Of a DNA stretch of 64,000 nucleotides, positions 40,729 through 49,657 are shown in pieces. The notes beneath the pieces are model-generated. The model did not search any database and had not been told where the DNA came from. It saw nothing but the letters and a program-made list of their open reading frames with translations. Each line of letters opens with the position of its first letter. The stretch's first letter is position 1. The translations under genes were made by a program, and so were the position numbers. The stretch comes from Arthrobacter sp. ov407 (GTDB lineage: Bacteria > Actinomycetota > Actinomycetes > Actinomycetales > Micrococcaceae). The stretch covers positions 62,001 to 126,000 of the forward strand of contig NZ_FNGD01000014.1 of assembly GCF_900102895.1 (NCBI RefSeq). The letters are read 5' to 3'.

Positions 40729-41266
40729 GTGCTCGAGACGCAGGAAGTTACCGATGCGCAGCTTGAACTGATGCTTCAGGTTGAACCGGAAGAGGCTCTG
40801 GAGTGGTGGGCGCAACTGCGCACGCGGCAGACAGAGTGGAGGGAGGTGGAATCGTCGGCAGAGCTGGTGGCCGTGGCCCAGTCGATCAGCGGGGACCGCG
40901 ACTGGGTCACCGTGCGGACCAAGGGCCTGGATGCGATTCCGTCAGGGCGGTATGCCCAGGCTATGAACACCGGCACCGGCTTACCACCTTGAGGTCGCCC
41001 AGCAGGACGGCTGGACGGCGTACAACTGGCGGATCGGCTGGGGTGCCGCAGCGGACGACGCCGGCAACGAGCCTAACGGCGGCGTCACCGACCTCCAGGA
41101 CCTCAGCCTGGCCGCAGTCATCGAGGTACTGCTGTCGTGGCTTCATGGGCAGGGGCTGCCGCTGGGCTACGGAGCGGCCCTTCGAATTTACCGTAGCCGA
41201 GGGCTGGCTCGCGCTGCCGGGCGGCCTTCATCCGCTCCGTCTGCCCGGTACCGTGGGCGCTCCTAA
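40729..41266 (+). pseudogene. hypothetical gene with a one-base frameshift
   Basis: GTG 40729 opens a frame (TDAQLELMLQVEPEEALEWW, AQLRTRQTEWREVESSAELV, GRYAQAMNTGTG) that stops at 40992. A one-base shift near 40977-40981 gives AMNTGT-AYHLEVAQQDGWT, then YNWRIGWGAAADDAGNEPNG and LQDLSLAAVIEVLLSWLHGQ up to TAA 41264. The joined protein of about 178 residues looks natural until the last 30 residues. An extra G in ACCGGCTTACC would explain the break. Family unknown; it is convergent with the nuclease remnant. Confidence 0.6.
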
Positions 41267-41285
41267 CAAAGGTGCGGAGGTTCGG

Positions 41286-41840
41286 TCAGCTAATCCGGAA
41301 CACTTTCCCCAGCGCCGGCATGTGGATCAGCGTCTCGACGACGGGCCGCCCGGTGATGGACTCAGTCGCCTCGGCGTACCCCTGCATCTGGCCGATGTAC
41401 TTGTCCTTAATGTGACCGACAGGGTCCTTGCCCGGGTAGGACTTGTGGTCCATCAGCACATAGCCGGCAGGCGTCTCCAGCAGGAGGTCGATCCGCGCTT
41501 CCATGAGCTGGTTGTCTGCGTTCCGCCACGTAACCGATTGCTCGGTGGTGACCGTCGCACCGGCGTAGTGCTGGGCGAAGAAGTCGAGCATCCGCTCGCC
41601 CGCTTCCACTACGACGCTCGCCTCGACGGCCGAAGCGGCGCCCCAGCGGGCCAGAAGCCGCTGCGCCGCCCTGAGCCGGTCGGCGGCATCCATCTCGGCC
41701 AGCGTCAGCGCGAAGTAGCCATGAATGGCAGGACCCAGCTGGTCCCAGTTTGCAGCGCCGTGGGGACTTCGCGCCGCTGCTGGGGGAGCGTTAGATTCTC
41801 TAAGTGGGCAAGGCAGGTTTCCGACACGGACAACCGGACG
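41286..41840 (-). pseudogene. C-terminal remnant of an AddA/UvrD-type helicase-nuclease (PD-(D/E)XK domain)
   Basis: The intact piece from ATG 41693 (135 residues) reads ARIDLLLETPAGYVLMDHKS, carrying the nuclease D-x(n)-DxK motif, and KYIGQMQGYAEATESITGRP with a terminal VFRIS. In the same frame, upstream of 41693, NWDQLGPAIHGYFALTLAEM continues the family pattern (W..lG.AvHgyla). No helicase domain is present. This is the nuclease end of a much larger RecB-like protein, stranded after deletion. A free nuclease domain is possible but unlikely. Confidence 0.65.
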
Positions 41841-41910
41841 TCCATCGCCAGGACCGGATGGACTGTCGGGTGCAGACGGCCGAGTGTGGCCGTCTGCACC
41901 CGCCGCAACG

Positions 41911-42567
41911 CTACTTGGTTACGTGAACCACAACGGCTTTGCCAACAGGTTGCTTTGCGCCTGGGTTATCGATTCCGGTAACTGTCCAGTTGGCTAGCAA
42001 GAGGACTGTCTTGCCCGTATTGGAGTTGTAGATGACGTTTTCAAATCCCAAAGCGGTCAGATCCTCGTCGAGGGCCTGAGCATTCATGCCCTTAACTGCA
42101 GTCGGAATTACGGCCGTCTGGGGTTTGACCGGGGTAGCAGGTGCGGTCGCCACGGGCGCTGCAGCAATAGGAGCCGCGGGCGTGGACGTCACCGGGGCCG
42201 TCGCGGACGTTGAGGCCGCTCCGGCGCGGCTGGCATTGATGATGATGCTCACGAGGAGGAAGGCCGCGGTGACGATCAGGGCAATTTTTTTGTGCTTGTC
42301 GTAGCCCTCCAGCGGGAGACCCTGCTTATCGCGGGTCTTGTTTGCCAACACGAGGATGAGGTCGATCAGGGCCCATATGCCCAGCCCACCGAACGTGACC
42401 AACTTGAGGATGCCGGTTCCAATCTTGCCCAGGTAGAACCGGTCTACGCCGAGAACGCCGACGAGGAGGGAAAGGAGCCATGTCACGAGGAACGACTTGT
42501 TGCTCTGCTGCGCCTTTTCATAGCCGTGGACTGGCGTATAGGGGGCGAGGTTCGGGGATTGGCTCAT
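41911..42567 (-). CDS. TM2-domain membrane protein with a C-terminal PASTA-like domain
   Basis: 218 residues from ATG 42567 (AAAGGA upstream). Residues about 22-85 are a TM2 domain (SFLVTWLLSLLVGVLGVDRF, YLGKIGTGILKLVTFGGLGI, WALIDLILVLANKTRD). A third helix (IALIVTAAFLLVSIIINA) and a Thr/Ala/Pro linker lead to a domain VKGMNAQALDEDLTALGF ... GKAVVVHVTK with PASTA/YukD-like spacing. PASTA-type domains bind peptidoglycan fragments outside the cell. Role unknown. Confidence 0.75.
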   Translation of the reverse strand: MSQSPNLAPYTPVHGYEKAQQSNKSFLVTWLLSLLVGVLGVDRFYLGKIGTGILKLVTFGGLGIWALIDLILVLANKTRDKQGLPLEGYDKHKKIALIVTAAFLLVSIIINASRAGAASTSATAPVTSTPAAPIAAAPVATAPATPVKPQTAVIPTAVKGMNAQALDEDLTALGFENVIYNSNTGKTVLLLANWTVTGIDNPGAKQPVGKAVVVHVTK

Positions 42568-42926
42568 GAGAGTCCTTTCATAGGACACCTGACCGACGTG
42601 CGATGTGTAGCGTGCGGGATGGGTGCGGTGATGGACGCGCAAAGGGGGAGCCGGCCTGGTACGCGGGCCGCGGAGGCGGAACATCGCGCCAGGCAACGGT
42701 CACAAGCATGTTCGCTTCCCCCAATAGCGTCGCGGGCGTAGATACCCGCAAAGCGCATTTTACACGCAATCCGCAAAGTCGGATTCAATCAGGTTAGGAA
42801 AGAACATCTGGGTCGCTTTTGGGAAATTGCCAGCGTTCAATAGTAGTCAGCCAGTTGACGCTCTGAGACGGAGAGTCGTCCTCAATCAGGAGTCTGAATG
42901 GTCATGGTTCAGGTAGACATACTCGG
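42568..42926. other. intergenic stretch without recognised genes
   Basis: 359 bp between the TM2 gene start and the histidine-phosphatase remnant. The TM2 promoter must lie here. Short frames on both strands lack family features. The stretch 42740-42900 is lower in GC than its surroundings. No repeat or hairpin of note was seen. Confidence 0.5.
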
Positions 42927-43423
42927 TCATGACAGTGCCCTCCGAATTCGGACCCGGTTCCGCTTAAACGCAGCGGCACCATTGCCATCCGGCGCTGGAA
43001 TACGGACCAGTGGCGGCATTCCCATGGAAGATTCACTAGACCGCACAAAGCGGCGGCTGGCAAACTCCGCTGCCAGGACTTCCAGTGCCGAAAGCCCGCG
43101 TGTGGCGGCCTCGTCGTCTCTCTCGGCGCCGCGGAACCGCCGGGATGCGCAGGGCCTCGAGTTCGATGCCCGCCTGCAGCCCCTCGGCCCGTCCAAACGA
43201 CCGCTCGGTGAGCTCCGGGACGCGCCGGTCCACGCTGAGCCCGAGTCCGGCCGCGATCAGATCGGCGGTATTCGCGGCACCGCTGAGCGGCGAGGATAGG
43301 ATGGCGTCCCATTCGTAGCCGGACAGGGTGGCGACGGCGTCGCGCGCCTGCCCGCCGCCGACGTCGTTCAGTGGAATATCAGTGGAACCCTGCAGCCGGC
43401 GCTGCCCACAGCGGCGATATTTG
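42927..43423 (-). pseudogene. truncated and frameshifted histidine phosphatase (phosphoglycerate-mutase-like)
   Basis: Reading leftwards from about 43400, RRLQGSTDIPLNDVGGGQAR, DAVATLSGYEWDAILSSPLS and VDRRVPELTERSFGRAEGLQ match histidine phosphatases. Then a frame change is needed to continue as DDEAATRGLSALEVLAAEFA. The N-terminal catalytic RHGQT motif is missing; the match begins just downstream of it and abuts the stop codon of the Excalibur nuclease gene. The gene is dead. The break point coincides with the end of the Excalibur coding repeat. Confidence 0.72.
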
Positions 43424-43551
43424 TTACTCGCAAGCGACGCCGTCGCCGTCACGGTCGAGCTTGCGGCTGTAACCGGGCTGGCCTGCATAGATTGGGGCGG
43501 CCCCCGCTGCCCTCACCGCGGTGCAATTGGCGTAATACGCTGCCGCGGGTG
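43424..43551. repeat. Excalibur-coding DNA repeat, copy 1
   Basis: About 128 bp encoding the C-terminal Excalibur domain match 56108-56235 closely at DNA level, including silent positions. The rest of the two genes is unrelated. Confidence 0.75.
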
Positions 43552-44815
43552 CGGGTGCGGGTGCCGGTGCAGGAGCAGGTGCAGGAGCGACGTATCGGGG
43601 CGCCTGAACGGGTTTCGCCGGCGCCGGAACCAGCACAGCCGCTTTTGCCGCGGGTTTCGGCGCGTTTGAAGCCTTTGCGGCCGCTACCACGGCCACTTTC
43701 TTCTCACTTGTCGGAACCAACTGGCCGGCGCAATCGGCCAGCACATGGGCCATGGCGTCGTGCTCGGCCTGCGTCACCCACAGCTCGTATGTGGCCTTAA
43801 CCGAAATTTGACGTGCAACGTAATTGCAGTGGAAAGTCTTGTTCGGCGGCAGCCACGAAGCAGCATCGCCATCCCCCTTCTGGACGTCGGTCGGTCCGTC
43901 TGTGGCCTGAAGGTTCAGGGGGTCGTTGGCAAAGGCCATCCGCTGAGCTTCCGTCAACTGCTGCGCGCCCTTGAGCCACGCATCACCTAGCGCGACTACG
44001 TGGTCGATCTGGATGGCATTGCTGGTTTCGGGTCCTCGTTGGAAGTTGATCGTCGTGGCTGTGTAGGGGTCGGCAAGGATTCCGTTATCGACCTTGCACG
44101 TCGAGCCGCTCGTGAACACTACGTCGGTTAGGTCGCGCTTCAGGATGTCGTTGCGAGTGTCGCACCCGTTCCGGTCAACATCTGCCCACGCCTGACCGTA
44201 GAAGGCCCGGGCGCTGTATCCGGGCGAAGATGCCGTTTCCTTGATGGGAAGAGTGGCGAGGAGATCGAGTGCCTTGGTGGCGTATGCAGGTTGGCTCTTC
44301 GGCGCCTTGTAGCTGACGCCTTTGGCGAGTTCCGTGACGTTGTCAGGGTCGAGTGGTTCGCCCGTGTCCGTCGGCGTTGGAGTGGGGGTGGGAAAGGCGG
44401 AGGGAGTGGCGGAGGGTGACTGAGACGCGCTGGCGGCGCGGTTTGCTTCCTCTGCTGCTCGTTTTTCGTTCTCCGATGCGGCCTGGGCAGCAATGCTTTC
44501 TGCCGACCGGGGCGGCAGCGTAATTCCGCCGACAACGAAGAGCACCAGAGAGCCAGCGAGAACGATGCCGCCAACTTTTCGGCTGCCAGGCAATCTTGCC
44601 CACGAGCGGCGGCCTGTGACCACGATGTAAAGACCCGTAAGCGCAGCCAATATGGCGAGCAACACCATTGCTCCACCCACTCCGCTGCTGGCAGCGCCCA
44701 GCGCCATGGCACCCAAAGCCAGAGCTCCGACAATGAATGTTGACATTTTCGGCTTCCGCGGCTGCATCGCGTAGTACGAATCCGGCTTACCCTTGAGGCG
44801 TCGGTGGCTCTTCAT
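43424..44815 (-). CDS. membrane-anchored HNH-type nuclease (DUF1524-like) with Excalibur domain
   Basis: 463 residues. The N-terminus has three hydrophobic segments (about 24-45, 47-67, 83-101). After a Ser/Thr/Pro linker comes a GmrSD/DUF1524-like nuclease core (YGQAWADVDRNGCDTRNDIL, IQIDHVVALGDAWLKGAQQL, NDPLNLQATDGPTDVQKGDG, WLPPNKTFHCNYVARQISVK); DHV supplies the catalytic His. A long Ala/Pro/Lys linker leads to a terminal Excalibur Ca2+-binding motif (SRKLDRDGDGVACE). It probably degrades DNA outside the membrane or in the cell wall. Separated by 94 bp from the HAD gene; it may be read with the Ter operon. Confidence 0.85.
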   Translation of the reverse strand: MKSHRRLKGKPDSYYAMQPRKPKMSTFIVGALALGAMALGAASSGVGGAMVLLAILAALTGLYIVVTGRRSWARLPGSRKVGGIVLAGSLVLFVVGGITLPPRSAESIAAQAASENEKRAAEEANRAASASQSPSATPSAFPTPTPTPTDTGEPLDPDNVTELAKGVSYKAPKSQPAYATKALDLLATLPIKETASSPGYSARAFYGQAWADVDRNGCDTRNDILKRDLTDVVFTSGSTCKVDNGILADPYTATTINFQRGPETSNAIQIDHVVALGDAWLKGAQQLTEAQRMAFANDPLNLQATDGPTDVQKGDGDAASWLPPNKTFHCNYVARQISVKATYELWVTQAEHDAMAHVLADCAGQLVPTSEKKVAVVAAAKASNAPKPAAKAAVLVPAPAKPVQAPRYVAPAPAPAPAPAPAPAAAYYANCTAVRAAGAAPIYAGQPGYSRKLDRDGDGVACE

Positions 44816-44909
44816 TTGTGTTTCCCCATGTATTTCGGCCCTTCAGCGACGTCGCTGGGGGCCAGACCTATGACGCAATTCAGCGTCATAGGGAGTATAT
44901 GGTCTCTCC

Positions 44910-45803
44910 TCAATTTCCCAGCATGCGCATGGCAGGTGACGTTTCGCCGCTTGCGAAGATGCTGGTGTAATTTCCCGTTCCCGTCAGGACGCCGCAAAAA
45001 AACCGCGCTATCTCTTCGCCCGCCAGCACGCCCGACGCCGACGTGACGGTCAGGTTCGGCAGGGTGAACGAATCGCTGTCGAGTTCGCCGTGCGATGGAC
45101 GGATCGCGATGTCCGCCAGCTCGAGGATGCCCGCATCCAGCCTGGAGTCGCCCGCGGCTACAAGAAGACCTGATCCGCTCCGCCGCCGGACCTCGTCCAC
45201 TGCGGCTTCCTTGGTGATCGGGGCCGGCACGCAGTAGAGCTTCCGCCCCTGCAGGGACGTCGTCCAGCCGCGGGCCTCGCACCAGGCGCTGAGCTCGTCC
45301 AGGTACCCGTCGGGCAGCGCCTCCCGGTCGACGATCGAGTACGCAAAGTACTCTTCGGCGGTCCGGACCCTCAAGACAGCTGGGACTGCCGCGACACCTT
45401 TGAGGTGCCCCAACACGTCGTCCAGGGGCGCGCAGTCTGACCCCAAAGACCGCCGGATGTGCCGCGACCAATCGCCGTCCGGCTCGCCGTCGTGCAGCAG
45501 CACGGCACCGTTCGTGGTTACGGCGTACCCCTGCCCGGACCCCGGCAGCCGCACCCGGGAGAACTGGGCCTGGGTGCGAGTGGTGACGGGCACGAAGACA
45601 CTCCGCTCCACGATCCCCTCCAGCAGATCCTCCGCTGTCCGGGTCATGAAGGACAGCGGTGCTGCGTCATACACCTCGGCGACCACCATCCGGGGCGCCA
45701 GATGGTCGCTTCCCACCAGCGCCATGGAGTTCGCCGAATAGATCAACGTGCGGTCCAGGTCGCTGGCCACCATGACAGGCGCACCACTCGAGTGGACGCT
45801 CAT
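44910..45803 (-). CDS. HAD-superfamily phosphatase of the Ter metabolic module
   Basis: 297 residues. Motif I VMVASDLDRTLIY (nucleophile and general acid Asp), motif II VPVTTRT, and motif IV SGLLVAAGDSRLDAGILEL with a type-II cap between, like sucrose-phosphatase/Cof-type HADs. In the Ter gene neighbourhoods described by Anantharaman, Iyer and Aravind, a HAD phosphatase accompanies the phosphoribosyltransferases and is expected to dephosphorylate the nucleotide-like product. Its start overlaps the fusion gene stop by 4 bp. Confidence 0.88.
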   Translation of the reverse strand: MSVHSSGAPVMVASDLDRTLIYSANSMALVGSDHLAPRMVVAEVYDAAPLSFMTRTAEDLLEGIVERSVFVPVTTRTQAQFSRVRLPGSGQGYAVTTNGAVLLHDGEPDGDWSRHIRRSLGSDCAPLDDVLGHLKGVAAVPAVLRVRTAEEYFAYSIVDREALPDGYLDELSAWCEARGWTTSLQGRKLYCVPAPITKEAAVDEVRRRSGSGLLVAAGDSRLDAGILELADIAIRPSHGELDSDSFTLPNLTVTSASGVLAGEEIARFFCGVLTGTGNYTSIFASGETSPAMRMLGN

Positions 45804-48445
45804 ACGTCCACCACGGCCTTGCCATCGGCGCCGGTTGCTCCCGGCGTGTGCAGCGGATGGATCAGCCCGACACAGCTGTAAGCCAGGTCAGGGACCTCCA
45901 CCACCTCGACGCCGCGCTGCTCGGCCAGGTGCAGCACATGGGCCAGCTCCGGCACAGCCTCGGGTCGTACTAGCACTTTCCACGGCACGCGCCGCAAGAG
46001 GACCCTGGTGGTTTCGCCGACACCCGGTTTGACCAGGTTCACGTTGTTGATGCCGAAGCTGCGGCTGATCTGCTCGACGGCGGACCATCCGGACCAGTCT
46101 GCTTCGGGGAGCTGCGTGACGTCAGAGGGGGCGTAGGCTGTTGCGCGCAGGACGTCCTCCCGGACGCCAGCGAACTGGGCCGTGATGGCTGCCAGGAAGT
46201 CGCGGGAGACGTCGCTGCCGGAGAGCTCCGAGTAGAACTTGGCCCCGTGAAAATCGCCGGGGCCGATTAACGCCTTGTTGAAAACGGTGCGGGAGACGAG
46301 ACCGGAGACGGTCGAGTTCAGGCAGGCCGAGGGGACCAGATAGTCATCCCGCGTGCCGAAGATCCGGACGCAGTGCCCCGGGTCCGCGAGGACTGCAAGG
46401 TCGGGCCGGAGCGCCGGCCCATCGGTCTGTCGGAAGAGTTCGACGGCGGCGGCGAGTTCGCGGGCGATGGCTCCCTTGCCGGTCCAGCCGTCAACGAACA
46501 TGATGTCGTCCGGGCGGTGCCGGGACGCGAGGTAGCCGAGGGCGGTCTGGTCGATGCCGAGCCCGCGCACGATGCTGATGGCATAGTGCGGCAGCTTCAG
46601 TCCGTGGACTTCCCAGGCCCAACGCTTCATCAGGATGCCTACGGGAGTTCCGGCGCGGGCGAGGGAAACCAACACGGGTGCGTTGCCGCGCAGCTTCAGG
46701 ACCTGCTCGGTGAGCGTTCCGACGGCGTGCGCAATCCGGGCGGCCGAGCTCTCTAGCGCGGCCTGGAACAAGGCGCCGTACTCGGGCGAGGGTTCGAACT
46801 CCTGCGGCAGCGACTCGGCGTAACTGGCCTTGCCGGACTGGATGGCGGCTTCACGCTCTTCCCTCGGCGCCTCCAGCTGCGCGGAACTCAGGTCCTTCAG
46901 TAGCCATTCGACGTCCTCCGGCAGATAGGAGCCGAAGTCGGGGCCAATCAGCGGCGTTGGGAATGGCGGCTGGACCGGCAACATGACCAGCCGGACATCG
47001 TCGGCGCTACTAGCAACGGCCTCGGCGATCTTGCCGGGGCCCAAAAGCCCCGACTCCGCGGTGCCGGGTTCCGCCATGATCAGCACCGTATCGAATCGCC
47101 CTTGGGGGTGCATGAAGTTGTAGGCAAACCGCGGTCCGGGCCCGTCCGGGGCGTCGTCGTCGCTGCCAAAGGCAATCGCCGATCGGATCGCGTAGTCCGG
47201 TTCGTCCAGCGCGGCGATCGGTGAGCGGGTACTGGTGGAATAGCGGATGTCGGCGTCAGGGCGCAGGTCCTGCAGCCGGGCGGCGACCGCCAGGGGGAGT
47301 GCCATGAATTCCTCCGTGGCGAGGACCAGCACCCGGGCCCCCGTTCCGCCGCTGCCGCCAAGTGCCGCAGCCAAGGCTCCCGCGATGCACGCCGCCTGGT
47401 CCGGATCGGGACGCCCGGCGACGCCAAAGCGGGCGCTACGGATTGGTGGCACGATTCCGTGCAGGTCCAGCAGCCGGATCCGGCCCGGTCCGGGGACGGT
47501 TGCGCGCGGGAGCGGGATGCTGCTGATCAGTTCCGCCGCGTCTGAAGCGAGCGTTTCCGGCAGCTGGATGCTTCCCTGCGCCAGTGCCACGGCGCTGATC
47601 CTGGAGCCGAGTTCGCGTGCCAGTTCATCTAAGCGGTCCAGGTCTGCGGTGGAGCGCAGGTCCACTAGGGAGGCGACGACGTAGTGCCGGTGCGGTGCGG
47701 TGCGGTGCAGCTCGCGGATGGTGTTGATGATCGTGGCGCCGGTGCTCAGCTCGTCATCCACCAGGACCACGGTCTCGGCCAGGTCCAGGGCGGCGCGGCT
47801 GGTCGGCAGCAACTGGTGAGAGGTTGCGTGCGAATGCATTTCCTCGAACGCGCCGTAGGGTTCCACCCCGCTGCAGCTCAGCCGGGTGGAGTGGATGTAA
47901 TAGGTTCCCAGTTGCCCGGCCACCAGCTGGCCAAGCCCGGTGGCTGTTTCGGCGTAACCGATGGTCACGACCCCGGGAAGTTCTGTTTGCCATCGGGCGA
48001 GCAGTTCGCCCAGGCCGGCCACGTCGGCCATCCTGCGGCGTCGCCCGTCCTCATTCGGGGCAGTGCCCCCGTCCGGGGCGGTGCCGCCGTCCAGCAGGCG
48101 AGCCAGCCTGCCCGCGGCCTCGTCAATGACGGCGGTCAGTGATCTGGCGGCGAGTGATCCGGCGCCGGCGTCCGGACCGGCAGCGGCGGTGACCTGGAGT
48201 TCCCTGCGGACCAACAGCCCCAGAAGCTGCCCCGCCGCCGTCGCGATCCCGGGTTCGGTGGGGACGTGCTTAGCGAGCACGCGGGACACAAGCAGGTGGG
48301 CCCTTTTAGGGTTGCGCCGCAGCGCCAGCCCGACCAGTGCCGTTACGGGCAGCACGCTGCGATTGTGGTCCGAAGCCACGTGGACGCCGAGTGCATCGCG
48401 CACGTAGCCGCCGCTCCAGGGAGCATCCGTCGAGAGTTGCTTCAC
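45800..48445 (-). CDS. phosphoribosyltransferase-TRSP-StiP fusion protein
   Basis: GTG 48445 overlaps the lyase stop (GTGA), giving about 881 residues; the frame is open to 48535. Residues about 20-290 are a PRTase with PRPP loop VVLVDDELSTGATIINTIRE. About 300-410 form a TRSP domain (RIRLLDLHGIVPPIRSARFG, ARVLVLATEEFMALPLAVAA). About 480-880 form a StiP/PRTase_1 domain (SYLPEDVEWLLKDLSSAQLE, VLVSLARAGTPVGILMKRWA, IMFVDGWTGKGAIARELAAA). The two PRPP-type loops suggest two transfer steps in making a nucleoside-like metabolite. In many genomes these are separate genes; here they are fused. Cytoplasmic. Confidence 0.85.
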   Translation of the reverse strand: MKQLSTDAPWSGGYVRDALGVHVASDHNRSVLPVTALVGLALRRNPKRAHLLVSRVLAKHVPTEPGIATAAGQLLGLLVRRELQVTAAAGPDAGAGSLAARSLTAVIDEAAGRLARLLDGGTAPDGGTAPNEDGRRRRMADVAGLGELLARWQTELPGVVTIGYAETATGLGQLVAGQLGTYYIHSTRLSCSGVEPYGAFEEMHSHATSHQLLPTSRAALDLAETVVLVDDELSTGATIINTIRELHRTAPHRHYVVASLVDLRSTADLDRLDELARELGSRISAVALAQGSIQLPETLASDAAELISSIPLPRATVPGPGRIRLLDLHGIVPPIRSARFGVAGRPDPDQAACIAGALAAALGGSGGTGARVLVLATEEFMALPLAVAARLQDLRPDADIRYSTSTRSPIAALDEPDYAIRSAIAFGSDDDAPDGPGPRFAYNFMHPQGRFDTVLIMAEPGTAESGLLGPGKIAEAVASSADDVRLVMLPVQPPFPTPLIGPDFGSYLPEDVEWLLKDLSSAQLEAPREEREAAIQSGKASYAESLPQEFEPSPEYGALFQAALESSAARIAHAVGTLTEQVLKLRGNAPVLVSLARAGTPVGILMKRWAWEVHGLKLPHYAISIVRGLGIDQTALGYLASRHRPDDIMFVDGWTGKGAIARELAAAVELFRQTDGPALRPDLAVLADPGHCVRIFGTRDDYLVPSACLNSTVSGLVSRTVFNKALIGPGDFHGAKFYSELSGSDVSRDFLAAITAQFAGVREDVLRATAYAPSDVTQLPEADWSGWSAVEQISRSFGINNVNLVKPGVGETTRVLLRRVPWKVLVRPEAVPELAHVLHLAEQRGVEVVEVPDLAYSCVGLIHPLHTPGATGADGKAVVDV

Positions 48446-49623
48446 CGCATGCTCGCTTCCAGTAGTTCGACAAAACTGACGCCGGGCCTCGCGACCCCGA
48501 AGGCCCTGGCACGCAACAGGGTGCGCTCCGCCCATGCACGATGTGGTTTCAACTCATTCATCTTGTTTCCATAAGACGATGCCCTTACGCCTCCGCCCGC
48601 GCTCCCGGCTATGTCCAGGGCATCGAGGTATTCCTCGTGGCTCACGACGCACATGGCGTGCACCACTGGCACGTGGCTTGGATGGATGACGGTCTTGCCC
48701 AGCAGGCCGTTCGCGAGATCCAGTTCGATCTCGCGAATCAGGCCATCCAGATTGTCCATCAGAATGCGCTTTCGGAGTTCGCCCTCGTTGACGGCCTCAA
48801 AGGGCGTGGACCGCAGTTGGGGCCGCAGGACCCGTTCCGTATTGACGAAGTGTTCCCAGACTGGGCCGGAGATGACCCAGCCGTCATGCGGGCGGCCGAA
48901 GATGTTCACGACGTCGCCAATGATGTTCGCGACCACTTTGACGTTGTAGATAGTCAGGTCTCGGGAACGCCGCAGGCCAAAGGCACTGGACATGTCCGTG
49001 GCACCGATCCGGACGCACAACACCAGTTCACGGAACTCTTCGACCAGGGCCAGATTGTCCGTCAGCACCCGGACGCGTGACTCCAGATGGGTTGTCGACA
49101 GGTCCTCGATGATCGGCATCGCCCTCAGGGCCAGCTCTGTTGAGTCTCCGGTGCGCCCGGCTTCTTCGTTCAACAGCTGCAGTGCCGCCAGGAAGGCACG
49201 CCCCCGCCCTGTCTCGTTCTCGAACTTGGGCAGGACGAAGCCGTAGACAACTGCGAGAGCCGCGCCTGCCCTGCGTCCGACGTCGAGCAGCTGTTCGGGC
49301 GTACGGCACCGGATGAAGATCAGCGGGAGCTCGCCCGGATCGTCCAGGGACAGTTCGGCCAGTGCAGCGAGCAGGTTCTCCTCTGCGGCGGGCACTTCCT
49401 CGTCGGGAACGGCGTCCTCGAGGCAGATCACGATGCTCAGGCAACCCGCCCCGGCTTGTTTCCGGATTCCTTGTGCCAGTGAGTTCCTCGTGGCCGGCGA
49501 GTACAGGGTGGCACCCAGCGCGACGGCCAGCAGGCCGGGCTCCGAGGTGCGGTGAAGCAGTTCTGGGCGCACGTGGAAGAGCCTATCCTTGACGGATTCG
49601 GCCAAGGCTTTGAAGTGCTGCAT
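48442..49623 (-). CDS. HpcH/HpaI-type citrate-lyase-like protein of the Ter module
   Basis: 393 residues with a CitE-like TIM barrel: GATLYSPATRNSLAQGIRKQ, SIVICLEDAVPDEEVPAAEE (acidic metal ligands), LIFIRCRTPEQLLDV, FVLPKFE, PIIEDLSTTHLESR, CVRIGATDMSSAFGLRRSRD and GLLGKTVIHPSHVPVVHAM. Members of this subgroup sit beside the PRTase/StiP genes in Ter operons and are predicted to make or cleave a C-C bond in the metabolite. The downstream fusion gene starts within its stop codon. Confidence 0.85.
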   Translation of the reverse strand: MQHFKALAESVKDRLFHVRPELLHRTSEPGLLAVALGATLYSPATRNSLAQGIRKQAGAGCLSIVICLEDAVPDEEVPAAEENLLAALAELSLDDPGELPLIFIRCRTPEQLLDVGRRAGAALAVVYGFVLPKFENETGRGRAFLAALQLLNEEAGRTGDSTELALRAMPIIEDLSTTHLESRVRVLTDNLALVEEFRELVLCVRIGATDMSSAFGLRRSRDLTIYNVKVVANIIGDVVNIFGRPHDGWVISGPVWEHFVNTERVLRPQLRSTPFEAVNEGELRKRILMDNLDGLIREIELDLANGLLGKTVIHPSHVPVVHAMCVVSHEEYLDALDIAGSAGGGVRASSYGNKMNELKPHRAWAERTLLRARAFGVARPGVSFVELLEASMR

Positions 49624-49657
49624 TGTCCCCTAGTTATTGCAGTAGCGCGCTGCCAGA

